Below are positions 7,620 to 16,100 of a stretch of 36,890 nt of DNA, piece by piece (the first letter of the stretch is position 1; every line of letters begins with the position of its first letter). The notes under the pieces are model-generated. The model was not told the origin of the DNA and ran no database searches. It saw nothing but the letters and a program-made list of their open reading frames with translations. A program made the position numbers and the translations under genes. Source of the DNA: CAYJVB01 sp964373575 (lineage in GTDB: Archaea; Aenigmatarchaeota; Aenigmatarchaeia; CG10238-14); the NCBI GenBank assembly GCA_964373575.1, contig CAYJVB010000005.1:1-36890 (forward strand). Direction: 5' to 3'.

Positions 7620-8636
7620 ATGAATACTGATTTCCTGATAAAACTAATGGAAACGTTTGGCCCAACAGGCAGTGAAGAAGAAGTAAGAAAAATTGTGATG
7701 GATGAAATCAAGCCTTATGTCGATGAAGTAATGATTGATAAATTTGGTAATCTGATTGCACACAAGTTTGGTAACCAACCAAAGATTATGCTAGCTGCAC
7801 ATTTAGACGAAATAGGGCTGATGATAAAGAAAATAGATGATAATGGCAGAGTTTATTGTTCTAGTGTGGGTGGAATCAATCCAATAACATTGTTAGGAGA
7901 AAGGGTTCACATAAATTCAAAAAATGGAAAAATTTATGGGATATTAACAACTAGAGAAATTAGTGATAATTTGGACTTTCCTCCAAAAACAAGTATCAGC
8001 GATCTCTTTGTTGATACGGGACTAAGCAGAAGCGATCTCATAAAAAAAGGTGTTCAACTTGGAGAATATATATATATCGAACATAGTGCAGGAACATTGG
8101 GATCTAGCGATTATATTTATGGGAAAGCTGTGGATGATAGGGTTGGCTGCTATATACAAGTAGAAGTGGCAAAAAGATTGAAAAAAATAAAACAAGAAAT
8201 CTATTTCGTTTTTACAGTACAAGAAGAAATTGGTGCTCATGGTGCCACTGTCGCCTCATGGAACATCTCACCTGACTGGGCAATTGCCGTAGATGTAACA
8301 GATTCGGATGACTTGTCCTCAATGCCAACAAAACAACTAGGCAAAGGCCCAACAATAACAGCAAAAGACTATGGAACAATAGCAAATAAAACTTTGAATG
8401 AATCGCTCAAGAATATTGCAAAAAAAAGAAAAATCAATTTGCAGATAGATGTCACGGATTTTGGCCTAACAGATGCATTAAACATTTCTTTAGCAAAGGG
8501 CGGTGTCCCCGCTACTATCATAGGTGTTCCCGTAAGAAATCTCCACACCGCTGTTAGTGTTTGTCATAAAAAAGATATCGAGCAAACAATTGTATTACTT
8601 ACAGAGTTATTGAAAAATCCCCCCAAAGTAGTTTAA
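7620..8636 (+). CDS. M42 family metal-dependent aminopeptidase (deblocking/glutamyl type)
   Basis: A 338-residue cytosolic M42 peptidase of normal length. Metal-site motifs in order are AAHLDEIG (H61, D63), GKAVDDRVGCY (bridging Asp), the general base region VQEEIGAHGA, a WAIAVDVTDSDD segment, and the C-terminal NLHTAVSV. Members form dodecameric TET complexes and trim peptides downstream of the proteasome. It is divergent from nth, with a TATA-rich gap of 90 nt, and is followed by a dehydrogenase gene on the same strand. Confidence 0.95.
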   Translation: MNTDFLIKLMETFGPTGSEEEVRKIVMDEIKPYVDEVMIDKFGNLIAHKFGNQPKIMLAAHLDEIGLMIKKIDDNGRVYCSSVGGINPITLLGERVHINSKNGKIYGILTTREISDNLDFPPKTSISDLFVDTGLSRSDLIKKGVQLGEYIYIEHSAGTLGSSDYIYGKAVDDRVGCYIQVEVAKRLKKIKQEIYFVFTVQEEIGAHGATVASWNISPDWAIAVDVTDSDDLSSMPTKQLGKGPTITAKDYGTIANKTLNESLKNIAKKRKINLQIDVTDFGLTDALNISLAKGGVPATIIGVPVRNLHTAVSVCHKKDIEQTIVLLTELLKNPPKVV

Positions 8637-8720
8637 CTTTATATGCAATGTATTTCTATAAATTACAAAATACTTAATAGAATTATTTTAGTTAATTAAA
8701 ACAATATATGAGTGATTCGT

Positions 8721-9821
8721 ATGCCTGAATTTATTGAACAATTTGCCGATGAATGGGGACCCGAGCATATTATTCAAACTTATGACCCTAAAACAAAAAT
8801 GAAGGGAATTCTAGTAGTAGATAACACCGCGTTAGGTCCCGGCAAAGGTGGCATCAGAATGACTCCTTCTGTTACTGTAACTGAAGTTTTTAGATTAGCA
8901 CGAGTAATGACATGGAAAAACGCACTAGCTGAATTGCCTTTTGGAGGAGCAAAATCGGGGATTATTTACGATAAAACTGTAGATAAATCAGTCTTAGTCA
9001 AATCCTTTGCTCGTTCAATTAAACACTTTATACCGCTTAAATATGTCCCGGGTCCGGATATTAATACAACTGAAAAAGAAATGGGCCTAATAGCAAATGA
9101 ATTAAAGAATAAAAAAGCCGCTACCGGGAAGCCAAAAAATATGGGTGGTATACCTCATGAATTGGGATCAACAGGTTTCGGTGTTGCTCATGCAACTAAA
9201 GTAGCACTTACCCATAAAAAAATGAAAGTAGAGGGAGCTACAATTGCTGTAGAAGGATTTGGTAATGTTGGAACATTTACAATAAAATTTTTGTCTGAAT
9301 GGGGCGGAAATATAGTTGCTTCAAGTGACAGTAAAGGTGTCATATATAATAAAAATGGATTAGATTATGAAAAATTAATGGAAGTTAAGAAAAAAACGGG
9401 TACTGTGATTAACTATAGACCAGGAAAGGTTTTGCCAGGGGATAAAATTTTTGAATTACCTGTAGACGTTTTAATTCCTGGCGCATTACCTGATGTAATT
9501 AACGAAAAAAATGTAGATAGAGTTAAGTCAAAAGTTATTGTTGAAGCAGCAAATATTCCAGCAACTCCAGAAATAGAAGCTAGACTGCATAAAAAAGGTA
9601 TTTTAGTAGTTCCTGACTTTGCAGCAAATGCTGGGGGGGTAATTTCAAGTTATGTGGAATTTATAGGTAAAACTCCAGATTTTATGTTTAAAACAGTTGA
9701 GACAAAAATCAAGAAGAACATCAAGTTAGTTTTAGATTTAGCTGAAAATAGAGGAATAAAACCAAGAGATGCTGCATTGCAAATAGCTCAAGAGCGTGTT
9801 AAAAAGGCGGGAAATAGGTAA
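8721..9821 (+). CDS. Glu/Leu/Phe/Val dehydrogenase family protein
   Basis: A 366-residue amino acid dehydrogenase that would interconvert an amino acid and its 2-oxo acid with NAD(P). The substrate domain has LGPGKGGIRMTP and WKNALAELPFGGAKSG (catalytic Lys region), followed by YVPGPDINTTEKEM. The Rossmann domain has VEGFGNVGTFTIKFLSE. The C-terminal part contains VVPDFAANAGGVISSYVEF. It is shorter than most glutamate dehydrogenases (about 415-450 residues) and closer in length to leucine-type enzymes, so the substrate is uncertain. ATG 8721 is preferred over GTG 8712 because the GTGAT containing that GTG serves as ribosome-binding site. Confidence 0.9.
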   Translation: MPEFIEQFADEWGPEHIIQTYDPKTKMKGILVVDNTALGPGKGGIRMTPSVTVTEVFRLARVMTWKNALAELPFGGAKSGIIYDKTVDKSVLVKSFARSIKHFIPLKYVPGPDINTTEKEMGLIANELKNKKAATGKPKNMGGIPHELGSTGFGVAHATKVALTHKKMKVEGATIAVEGFGNVGTFTIKFLSEWGGNIVASSDSKGVIYNKNGLDYEKLMEVKKKTGTVINYRPGKVLPGDKIFELPVDVLIPGALPDVINEKNVDRVKSKVIVEAANIPATPEIEARLHKKGILVVPDFAANAGGVISSYVEFIGKTPDFMFKTVETKIKKNIKLVLDLAENRGIKPRDAALQIAQERVKKAGNR

Positions 9822-10048
9822 TTAGTGAAAAATATTTTTGGCGTACTCAAATAACTCTGGATGAGATAAATCACAATAACAGCAATTGCTGGAATTCCCA
9901 TAACATGCCAAATATAGTATAAAGAATCTACCGAAGAATAACCAATTTGTTCAGAAGAAATATTTGGATAGGGGTTATTCGGCAAATATGATCCTAATAA
10001 CGGTATCCAATACACCCACTTCTGCATCAAAAAAGAATATAGATTCAA
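9788..10048 (-). CDS. Possible small membrane protein
   Basis: An open frame of 86 codons from a TTG, or 79 from the ATG at 10027. It contains one clear hydrophobic segment (WHVMGIPAIAVIVIYLIQS) preceded by a polar region rich in Pro, Asn and Tyr. It overlaps the 3' end of the dehydrogenase by 34 nt on the opposite strand and otherwise fills the 266-nt gap before NAD kinase. No ribosome-binding site is visible and I recognise no family. It could be a real leaderless gene or a chance frame. Confidence 0.35.
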   Translation of the reverse strand: MNLYSFLMQKWVYWIPLLGSYLPNNPYPNISSEQIGYSSVDSLYYIWHVMGIPAIAVIVIYLIQSYLSTPKIFFTNYLFPAFLTRS

Positions 10049-10050
10049 CG

Positions 10051-10061
10051 TTTTAAATTAC
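10051..10061 (+). promoter_or_regulatory. TATA box for NAD kinase
   Basis: TTTTAAATTAC is centred about 30 nt before the NadK ATG at 10088, with no ribosome-binding site in between. This suggests a leaderless or nearly leaderless transcript. Confidence 0.45.
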
Positions 10062-10081
10062 TACTAATAATGATTTAGTAG
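10061..10081. repeat. Perfect inverted repeat between NAD kinase TATA box and start codon
   Basis: CTACTAA and TTAGTAG form perfect 7-bp arms around a 7-nt spacer. The repeat sits immediately downstream of the TATA element and ends 6 nt before the ATG. A repressor bound here would block the initiation region. It could also be a chance palindrome in AT-rich DNA. Confidence 0.45.
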
Positions 10082-10087
10082 ATAAAG

Positions 10088-10771
10088 ATGAAAGTAGCAG
10101 TAGTCAGTCAAAAAAATAATGATGCCCTATTAAAAATATTGAAAAATAATGATTTTGAAATTACAAGAACGAAGCCTGACATTATAGTTGTAAATGGTGG
10201 GGATGGAACTATATTATATAGCGAAAGATTGTATCCAGGAATACCAAAGATAACTCTTAAAACTAGCAAAATATGCAGAAAATGTGATTATTCACCTAAA
10301 ATTTTTGATGCTATATTGCACAAAATTAAGGAAAATAAATACAAAATAATCGAGATGACAAAAGTTGAAGCCAGTTTTAAAGGAAAGAAACTTGTAGCGT
10401 TAAACGAAATTCAAGTAAGACATAAAAATCCAACTGTTGCTATTCGATTTTCTATTTCAATAAATGGCAAAAAAATAGACAATATAATAGGAGATGGAGT
10501 AATTGTCGCGGGTCCATTTGGTTCTACAGCCTATTACAAATCTGCAGGTGGAAAGGCATTCGACAAAGGATTGGGTATAGTTTTGAATAATATATACACA
10601 AATAGCAAAAAGAATTTCATTGTCAGCGAAAAAAGTAGAATAGAAGTAAGAATAAACAGAGAATATGCCTTGCTGCTGAGAGATAATGATAATAAATTCT
10701 ACACGATTAAACCCGGAGAACGAGTAATAATAACTAAATCAAATGAAAAAAGCAAATTTATAGTATTTTAG
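10088..10771 (+). CDS. nadK: NAD kinase
   Basis: A 227-residue ATP-NAD kinase, short for the family, which phosphorylates NAD to NADP. Features are the nucleotide motif VNGGDGTILYSE, then ALNEIQVRH (family NE motif) and GDGVIVAGPFGSTAYYKSAGG spanning about residues 137-157 (shown here as motif GDGVIVA...GSTAY...SAGG). The canonical form is GDGVIVATPTGSTAYSLSAGG, so TPT is replaced by GPF. It is probably monocistronic, with an inverted repeat in its promoter and a large imperfect hairpin 86 nt after its stop. Confidence 0.95.
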   Translation: MKVAVVSQKNNDALLKILKNNDFEITRTKPDIIVVNGGDGTILYSERLYPGIPKITLKTSKICRKCDYSPKIFDAILHKIKENKYKIIEMTKVEASFKGKKLVALNEIQVRHKNPTVAIRFSISINGKKIDNIIGDGVIVAGPFGSTAYYKSAGGKAFDKGLGIVLNNIYTNSKKNFIVSEKSRIEVRINREYALLLRDNDNKFYTIKPGERVIITKSNEKSKFIVF

Positions 10772-10827
10772 TCCGAAAAAATCAAAATGCTTATCTACTG
10801 AAAAAACAAATTTATTATAGTGAGTTT

Positions 10828-10860
10828 ATGGCAAAGAAAAAAGCTAAAGCTAGAAGATAA
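10828..10860 (+). CDS. Possible 10-residue basic leader or micro-ORF
   Basis: ATG followed by nine codons encoding mostly Lys, Arg and Ala (MAKKKAKARR), with GTGA about 6 nt upstream. Its stop lies in the 5' arm of a large hairpin. It is too short to support as a gene; it is listed because of the adjacent structured element. Confidence 0.15.
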   Translation: MAKKKAKARR

Positions 10861-10920
10861 TAAATTATTTTGGGCGTAATCCTATTTCCTGATTTTATGG
10901 GGGATTACCTCCTTTATTAT
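10857..10920 (+). ncRNA. Long imperfect stem-loop: terminator or small structured RNA
   Basis: The arms ATAATAAA (10857-10864) and GGGCGTAATCC (10872-10882) pair with GGATTACCTCC (10902-10912) and TTTATTAT (10913-10920). That gives 8 bp, a one-sided 7-nt bulge, then 10 pairs with one C/C mismatch and a 19-nt loop. A T-rich run follows. It may terminate nadK transcription or be a separate RNA. The rest of the 10772-11032 gap shows nothing I can name. Confidence 0.35.
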
Positions 10921-11032
10921 TTTTAATTCCTATATGCTTGAAAACAAAAATGATGTTATAAAAACTCGATTACATATTCTTATTTCAGGAAAACCCTTTT
11001 GTCACAAACTTTGGCTCAGTTGATATAATACA

Positions 11033-11932
11033 TTAAGTTCTAGTAGTTATAATGGGTTTATCTCTAACCACAATGGTTTCCTCTGTTTGCGCAACAAAAC
11101 CTCTCGATTTTTCTCTTAATGGGGGATATTCATATAATATTCCCTTACCAACAAGCTCCTTCAATGCCATATGCAACGAAACAGCGTTACTTACTCCTTT
11201 CAACCATCTTTTAGCAAATGGCAAGGTTTTATATTCTTCTATTATTTTTCGCAATATCATCTTAGATTCTCTCATTCTAACCGCTCCAGGCTTAACAAAC
11301 ATATATATCAGAGTCGGCGTTGATTCAACTACCCATCCTTCTCCATTTGTGGTGAAAACCTCCATTGCGATTACGTCATCTTCCTTCAATTTATTTTGAA
11401 GTGTCGTTTTGCTATTAGGAATTGATATGTGGGCATGTTGAGTGTATTGGTCTAGAGAATGGCCAGCAAGATTTCTAACAGGATTGAAACCGTGGCTAAC
11501 AACTGTTTCTTCTACTATTTTTGATAATTCAGCAACTGTTTTTTCAGGAGCGACTTCCTTTATGAAGGCTTCTAACGCATCCTCACTCGCTTTCAAAAGT
11601 GGATCTGAGTTCTCACCTATCCTCATACATACAGAAGTATCAGCAATGTAACCATCAACCTGCACGCCTAAATCAACTTTAACCAAATCGCCAGTTTTGA
11701 AAACTAAAGTATCATTAATATCAGGTGTGTAATGTGCCGCTATATCATTCACAGAAACATTAACAGGAAAAGCTAGGCCGGCTTCTTTTTTAATCTCTTC
11801 CTCAATCAACTCCGCAATATTTATAGCTTTAGCACCATCCTTAATTTGTTTTTTCGCTAAATCTTTCATTTTTGATGCAATGCTTCCAGCTTTTTTGTAT
11901 TTTTCCAATATTTCTTTCTCCAATAAAACCAC
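11033..11932 (-). CDS. map: Methionine aminopeptidase, type II
   Basis: A 299-residue enzyme that removes initiator Met co-translationally. Metal-ligand motifs are VKVDLGVQVDGYIADTSV (two Asp), GHSLDQYTQHAHISIPN (His), MEVFTTNGEGW (Glu) and VAQTEETIVV (Glu). The type II insertion is present before the C-terminus (KRWLKGVSNAVSLHMALKEL). It starts at GTG 11932 with no ribosome-binding site; a TATA-rich stretch lies about 25 nt upstream, so the transcript is probably leaderless. It is divergent from the surface-protein gene across only 29 nt. Confidence 0.96.
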   Translation of the reverse strand: MVLLEKEILEKYKKAGSIASKMKDLAKKQIKDGAKAINIAELIEEEIKKEAGLAFPVNVSVNDIAAHYTPDINDTLVFKTGDLVKVDLGVQVDGYIADTSVCMRIGENSDPLLKASEDALEAFIKEVAPEKTVAELSKIVEETVVSHGFNPVRNLAGHSLDQYTQHAHISIPNSKTTLQNKLKEDDVIAMEVFTTNGEGWVVESTPTLIYMFVKPGAVRMRESKMILRKIIEEYKTLPFAKRWLKGVSNAVSLHMALKELVGKGILYEYPPLREKSRGFVAQTEETIVVRDKPIITTRT

Positions 11933-11961
11933 TATTAAAAGTATATATTTTAATTATAAAA

Positions 11962-14900
11962 ATGCTATTAATTTATGTGAAAAGGATAATTGTTCTATAT
12001 TTGATTTTAGTTCTACTTTTACCATTGGTCCAGTCCGTCCCAGAGTTTTATCCTAACCCAAATAGCAGTGTTAGAATAGCTTTCATATCAAAGTATGACT
12101 CTAGAAGCATGGATATAAACACATTCAACTATTTTTTACAAATCAAAGATAAGTTCTCTGTTTATATTATTAAAGATGAATGGATTGAAAGGAACACTAA
12201 CGATTGGCAGAATACCTACCCTGTCTCAGATGGTTTTTTCATAATGTCACTGAATGATTCTATGTTAAAGGAATCAGGGAATAATTTTTGTGGAAATTTA
12301 AGAATAGTTTTAAATAAAACAAAAGGTGTGGCTTTTGCTGGAAATTCTTTACGTGTCGATAATACTTTGATTGAGAATACGTCTGGTCTGATTGGAAAAT
12401 GGGGTTTTGATGAAGGTTCTGGATCTAGTGCTTTTGACTCAAGTGAAAATGGGTGTATTTATGACTCTACTTTTAATTTAGCACTAGTAAAAAAGAATAC
12501 TGAACTAAAAAATAACAACATTGTAATAACAAATAATCATGTTGTAACATCAGGTTATCAAAAATCAGCATATAATTTAGGTGTTAAAGATAGTCTTCAT
12601 ACAGTTATTTCACCCACGAATGGAAATATATTAGCTGTTTCTTATGGTGATCCTGATGGTAGTAACACCGGACTAAGAGACGATAATTATAGTGCCTTGA
12701 CAGTCTGGGAGGGACTTACTTATCGTGTTGGTGCTTGGAGCGTGAACACTTCAGACTTGACTAATTGTAGTAACTGTCTTGGGTGGAACCTCTTAACTAA
12801 TTTGTTAACTTGGATATCAAATACAAGCGACATGGGTTTTAAAGTTAAAACGGATAAAGATACCTACGCTCAGGAAGACAGAGTAAACATTAATGTCAAC
12901 TCACCTGTAGCTTTAATGACAATAAGTGGACAGATGATTTATCCAGATGGAAGAAAATTTAGTCTGATATTTACAGGTTCTGATAAATCTTGGAGTAGTT
13001 ACTATCCTCTATTTAATGAAGATCCAACAGGCGGATATACAATAAATGTAACTTCAAATAATTTTGTGGCTTCAAAAGCAATCAAAGTTCAACCATTTGA
13101 CTTAATAATAAATATAAACAATCAAACAAAGCAAACTGTACTAAACATAATATCAGCAAGTAAGGATGGAACCATTCATAATGATGTTAATACTCAAATT
13201 CTTATAATAACGCCATCTTCACAGTCAAGACAATTCAATTACAGTTCTAATGGGAACGTAACAATAATATACAATACAACGGAATATGGAAGATTTTCAG
13301 TAAGTGTACTTGCTGTAGATTCACTACAAAGAGTAGTAACTTTTTCAAAGAATTTTTATTTCTATCCAAAAGTTCTGTCGTTAAGCCCCACAAGCGTAAC
13401 TAGAAGACCAAATAAATTAATGACTCTAACAGAAACTATAGATTTAACCAATAGAGAAATTGCCACGTTAACAAATATTCAAGTAATAAAAAGCGGGGAT
13501 ATTAGTAGCTGGATAGTACTAGATAGTACGACCATTCCTAATTTAAATCCATCTAGTAGCAGAACATTTAGTTACAGAATTAATATTCCTAATGTAGCTG
13601 ATGGCAATTATACAGGTAGTATAAGACTTTCATATGACCAAGGTGAGGTCAATTTACCAATATTGATAAGAGTGGAAAATAAAAGTCTGTTAACATTAAA
13701 CATAACAGAAATTGAAATCAGAGCAGATAGAAGTTCTATTATAACTGAAGGTGTGTTAATAAAAAACAACCTTAACACAAACATTACCAATGTAACAGTA
13801 AATAAAAGTGGAGAAATTAAAGATTGGATACAATTAAACAATAGTAACTTAGGTGATGTACAAGTAAATGGAAGTAAAATTTTGCAGATAAGAGTAGTAG
13901 TTCCAAATGTAACAGATAACGAGTATACAGGCAGTATAATAATTTCTTACGATCAGGGAATGGTAGAAATACCGATAAATATTATAATAGGACTTAAAAA
14001 GAAACTTGATATTAATGTTACATCTATAACTATAGATACTCAAAGGAACACAATTATTGAAGAGGGTTTATTAGTTACAAACAATCTCGGTACAACAATA
14101 ACAAATGTTACTTTAAACAAAGGGGGCGAAATTCAAGACTGGATTACCTTAGATAATAGAAGTTATCCAAATTTGACTTCAGATAACAGCACGAATTTCA
14201 ATTTTAAAATAGCCGTCCCGAATGTTGTTGATGGGAATTATGCAGGATTTGTGGAAATAACATATTCAAATAAAAACATCAAAATACCAATAAGTATTCA
14301 AGTAAAATCACAGCAAAAACTTGAAAATTTTGCTGTTAACCCATCAAGTGTTTCCGTTTATACCAGTATTGATAAAACTAAAACAGTAAAATTAAATCTG
14401 GTGAACAAAGGACCTGAAAAGATAATTATCAAATCTGCACAAATCAAAGGCGAATTAACAAATTATGCAACAATAACCAATCAACCCAACGAAATAGAAT
14501 ATGGAACAGATAAGGAATTGGAAATAGAATTGAATCCTAAGAATATTGTTGTAACAGATGTTAGCAAACTAATAACAGGATATTTAGCTATAGCGGCTGA
14601 ATCTCCTGATGGAGAAACTTCTTTAACAAAAACTATTCAAATATCGTTTAGAGTAGTTGCTAATCCAACACCAAAGGTTGAAGATTTATCAAACAAAATC
14701 AACGAAGCTGAAAAGGAGATATTAAAAATTGAGAGTGATATAGATGTCAGTGAATTAAAAAGTGAAATACAGAGCACAAAACAAGACACAGATGATGTGA
14801 AAAAATTATATGAAATAGGAGACTATGAAGGAGCTTTGAATAAAATAACGAACATCGAGAAAAATATAGCTAGAATTAAATCTGAAACAGAAAACAAAAG

Positions 14901-15099
14901 GAAGGAAATAGGACAGAATGCATTGAATCAAAGATCAAATACTATAAAAAATATTTTAGACTCCATAAAGGCAACATCAAAATACATAGTAATATTATTA
15001 GCCATAGGCGTTATTGGAATTATAGTATGGATTGTTTATAGAAAAACTAAAGAATCAAAAGAATATAATTGGTTATATAAGAAATGGGGTAAAAAATAA
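11962..15099 (+). CDS. Large surface protein with Ig-like repeats, coiled coil and C-terminal membrane anchor
   Basis: A 1045-residue secreted protein. A signal peptide (about residues 5-25, ending LPLVQS) is followed by a mixed domain with EWIERNTNDW, and then a LamG-like opening (LIGKWGFDEGSGSSAFDSS, about 143-161) that lacks an obvious remainder. Three Ig-like repeats of about 105 residues begin near DNA positions 13374, 13687 and 14003, each with a D-W-[IV]-x-L strand, a [IV]PNV motif and a GxVEI/IPI end; a divergent fourth starts near 14322. Then come a Lys/Glu-rich coiled coil (about 908-1005), one transmembrane helix (about 1007-1028) and a basic tail. Many N-x-S/T sequons suggest heavy N-glycosylation. 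It is probably an adhesin or S-layer-associated protein. A GTG at 11977 is an alternative start. Confidence 0.85.
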   Translation: MLLIYVKRIIVLYLILVLLLPLVQSVPEFYPNPNSSVRIAFISKYDSRSMDINTFNYFLQIKDKFSVYIIKDEWIERNTNDWQNTYPVSDGFFIMSLNDSMLKESGNNFCGNLRIVLNKTKGVAFAGNSLRVDNTLIENTSGLIGKWGFDEGSGSSAFDSSENGCIYDSTFNLALVKKNTELKNNNIVITNNHVVTSGYQKSAYNLGVKDSLHTVISPTNGNILAVSYGDPDGSNTGLRDDNYSALTVWEGLTYRVGAWSVNTSDLTNCSNCLGWNLLTNLLTWISNTSDMGFKVKTDKDTYAQEDRVNINVNSPVALMTISGQMIYPDGRKFSLIFTGSDKSWSSYYPLFNEDPTGGYTINVTSNNFVASKAIKVQPFDLIININNQTKQTVLNIISASKDGTIHNDVNTQILIITPSSQSRQFNYSSNGNVTIIYNTTEYGRFSVSVLAVDSLQRVVTFSKNFYFYPKVLSLSPTSVTRRPNKLMTLTETIDLTNREIATLTNIQVIKSGDISSWIVLDSTTIPNLNPSSSRTFSYRINIPNVADGNYTGSIRLSYDQGEVNLPILIRVENKSLLTLNITEIEIRADRSSIITEGVLIKNNLNTNITNVTVNKSGEIKDWIQLNNSNLGDVQVNGSKILQIRVVVPNVTDNEYTGSIIISYDQGMVEIPINIIIGLKKKLDINVTSITIDTQRNTIIEEGLLVTNNLGTTITNVTLNKGGEIQDWITLDNRSYPNLTSDNSTNFNFKIAVPNVVDGNYAGFVEITYSNKNIKIPISIQVKSQQKLENFAVNPSSVSVYTSIDKTKTVKLNLVNKGPEKIIIKSAQIKGELTNYATITNQPNEIEYGTDKELEIELNPKNIVVTDVSKLITGYLAIAAESPDGETSLTKTIQISFRVVANPTPKVEDLSNKINEAEKEILKIESDIDVSELKSEIQSTKQDTDDVKKLYEIGDYEGALNKITNIEKNIARIKSETENKRKEIGQNALNQRSNTIKNILDSIKATSKYIVILLAIGVIGIIVWIVYRKTKESKEYNWLYKKWGKK

Positions 15100-15177
15100 T
15101 TATTTCGAAAGCCATTTCGCAAGTTTTATTTGTGTTTTCCCAGATAATACTTGTCCTTCTGTTAAATATAACGATAT
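15100..15177 (-). pseudogene. Possible C-terminal fragment of a lost gene
   Basis: After a TGA at 15180, 25 sense codons end in TAA and encode a peptide with EGQVLSGKTQIKLAKWLSK, which looks like a protein C-terminus rather than random AT-rich sequence. No start codon or ribosome-binding site is seen. It lies on the same strand as the Nudix remnant at 16101-16259, but I cannot show that the two belong together. Confidence 0.25.
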
Positions 15178-15193
15178 TCAGAATAAAATGCTT

Positions 15194-15673
15194 TTATCTT
15201 TCTTTATATAAATGAAATTTTTTAAGTAAATTAACGCTTGAATCTAAATATGAAACCAACAGTTTCTTATCTTTAGCAAGAATGTAAACCAATAATAAAG
15301 TACCTATGACGTCAAAGATTGCAGTAAATACTGAGTAGCGAAAGCTAAACGGACCAATCGGAAAAGCATAATCGATAAATGGATAAAACCATGGAACAAA
15401 AAATGGTAAATCCTCTAACAAGTGAAGAAAATATCCAAAGACTATAGCAAGAGTTATTTTCGTATTTCTGGTCAATATATATGAGAAAACAAATGATAGA
15501 ACTAATGCAAGTAATGTATGACCAATATATCGAGCAGCTGGAGCCAAACCAAAAATATTTAACGGCTTGTCGATTAAATCAGGTAATAATACACCTATAG
15601 CAGCATAAATTGGTGATAATGAAAACATATAAGCCAGGAAAAAAGTTATGCCGACATGTCCTGGAATAAACAT
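15194..15673 (-). CDS. YdjM/DUF457-like membrane-bound metal-dependent hydrolase
   Basis: A 159-residue membrane protein with about four hydrophobic segments. Motifs matching the LexA-regulated YdjM-type family are PGHVGITFF at the N-terminus, LLPDLIDKP (about 28-36), YIGHTLLAL (His) and GYFLHLLEDLPFF (His, Asp). These His/Asp residues lie near membrane boundaries and are the presumed metal ligands. Substrate is unknown. It follows rpsJ by 52 nt on the same strand and may be read from the same promoter. Confidence 0.8.
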   Translation of the reverse strand: MFIPGHVGITFFLAYMFSLSPIYAAIGVLLPDLIDKPLNIFGLAPAARYIGHTLLALVLSFVFSYILTRNTKITLAIVFGYFLHLLEDLPFFVPWFYPFIDYAFPIGPFSFRYSVFTAIFDVIGTLLLVYILAKDKKLLVSYLDSSVNLLKKFHLYKER

Positions 15674-15725
15674 TAAGAAAATATGTAAAACTAAATTAAT
15701 AAAATTAATAGAGAAATTAAGAACA

Positions 15726-16046
15726 TTATTCCTGTAACTTTATGCTGACATGAACATTTTGTGGTATTTGAACCCTTAAAACTTGTCTCAAAGCTCTGTC
15801 ATCAGCTTGAAGATCAATAAATCTTTTATGAATTTTCATTTCCCATCGATCAAAAGTAGCATTACCATGACCAGTACCATCTCCACATGGTGTTTTCAAT
15901 GTAACAACTTTTAGTTTTTTTGTAGGCAATGGTACAGGACCTTTCCAATCCACACCAAGTTTTTTAGCAATTCCTATTATCTCTCGACAAATCTCATCAA
16001 GTTGTTTTGAATCTTTACCCGACAGTTTTATCCTCGCCATTTGCAT
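15726..16046 (-). CDS. rpsJ: Ribosomal protein S10 (uS10)
   Basis: A 106-residue small-subunit protein. Conserved parts are MARIKLSGKD, GPVPLPTKKLKVVTLKTP, DRWEMKIHKRFIDL and the C-terminal QIPQNVHVSIKL. Between the conserved LKTP and RWEM there is a slightly longer linker (CGDGTGHGNATFD) than in the archaeal S10 proteins I know. Either ATG (16046 or 16040) could start it. GTGAGCGAT upstream fits the first. It has its own BRE/TATA promoter at 16077-16092, so it can be expressed apart from the tuf unit. Confidence 0.96.
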   Translation of the reverse strand: MQMARIKLSGKDSKQLDEICREIIGIAKKLGVDWKGPVPLPTKKLKVVTLKTPCGDGTGHGNATFDRWEMKIHKRFIDLQADDRALRQVLRVQIPQNVHVSIKLQE

Positions 16047-16076
16047 AATTATCGCTCACTATATAGTTTATGGTAG

Positions 16077-16092
16077 ATTTAAATATATTTCG
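16077..16092 (-). promoter_or_regulatory. BRE/TATA promoter of rpsJ
   Basis: CGAAATATATTTAAAT on the minus strand combines a purine-rich BRE-like CGAAA with a TATATTTAAAT box. The expected start site near 16058 leaves about a 12-nt leader with the ribosome-binding site. It resembles the 5S promoter at 31029-31045. Confidence 0.65.
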
Positions 16093-16100
16093 ATGTGATT

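Noticed and set aside
10930..10990. Box C/D sRNA candidate (ATGATG followed by a later CTGA-like motif)
   Set aside because: The C box does not match RTGATGA and no properly spaced D box was found.
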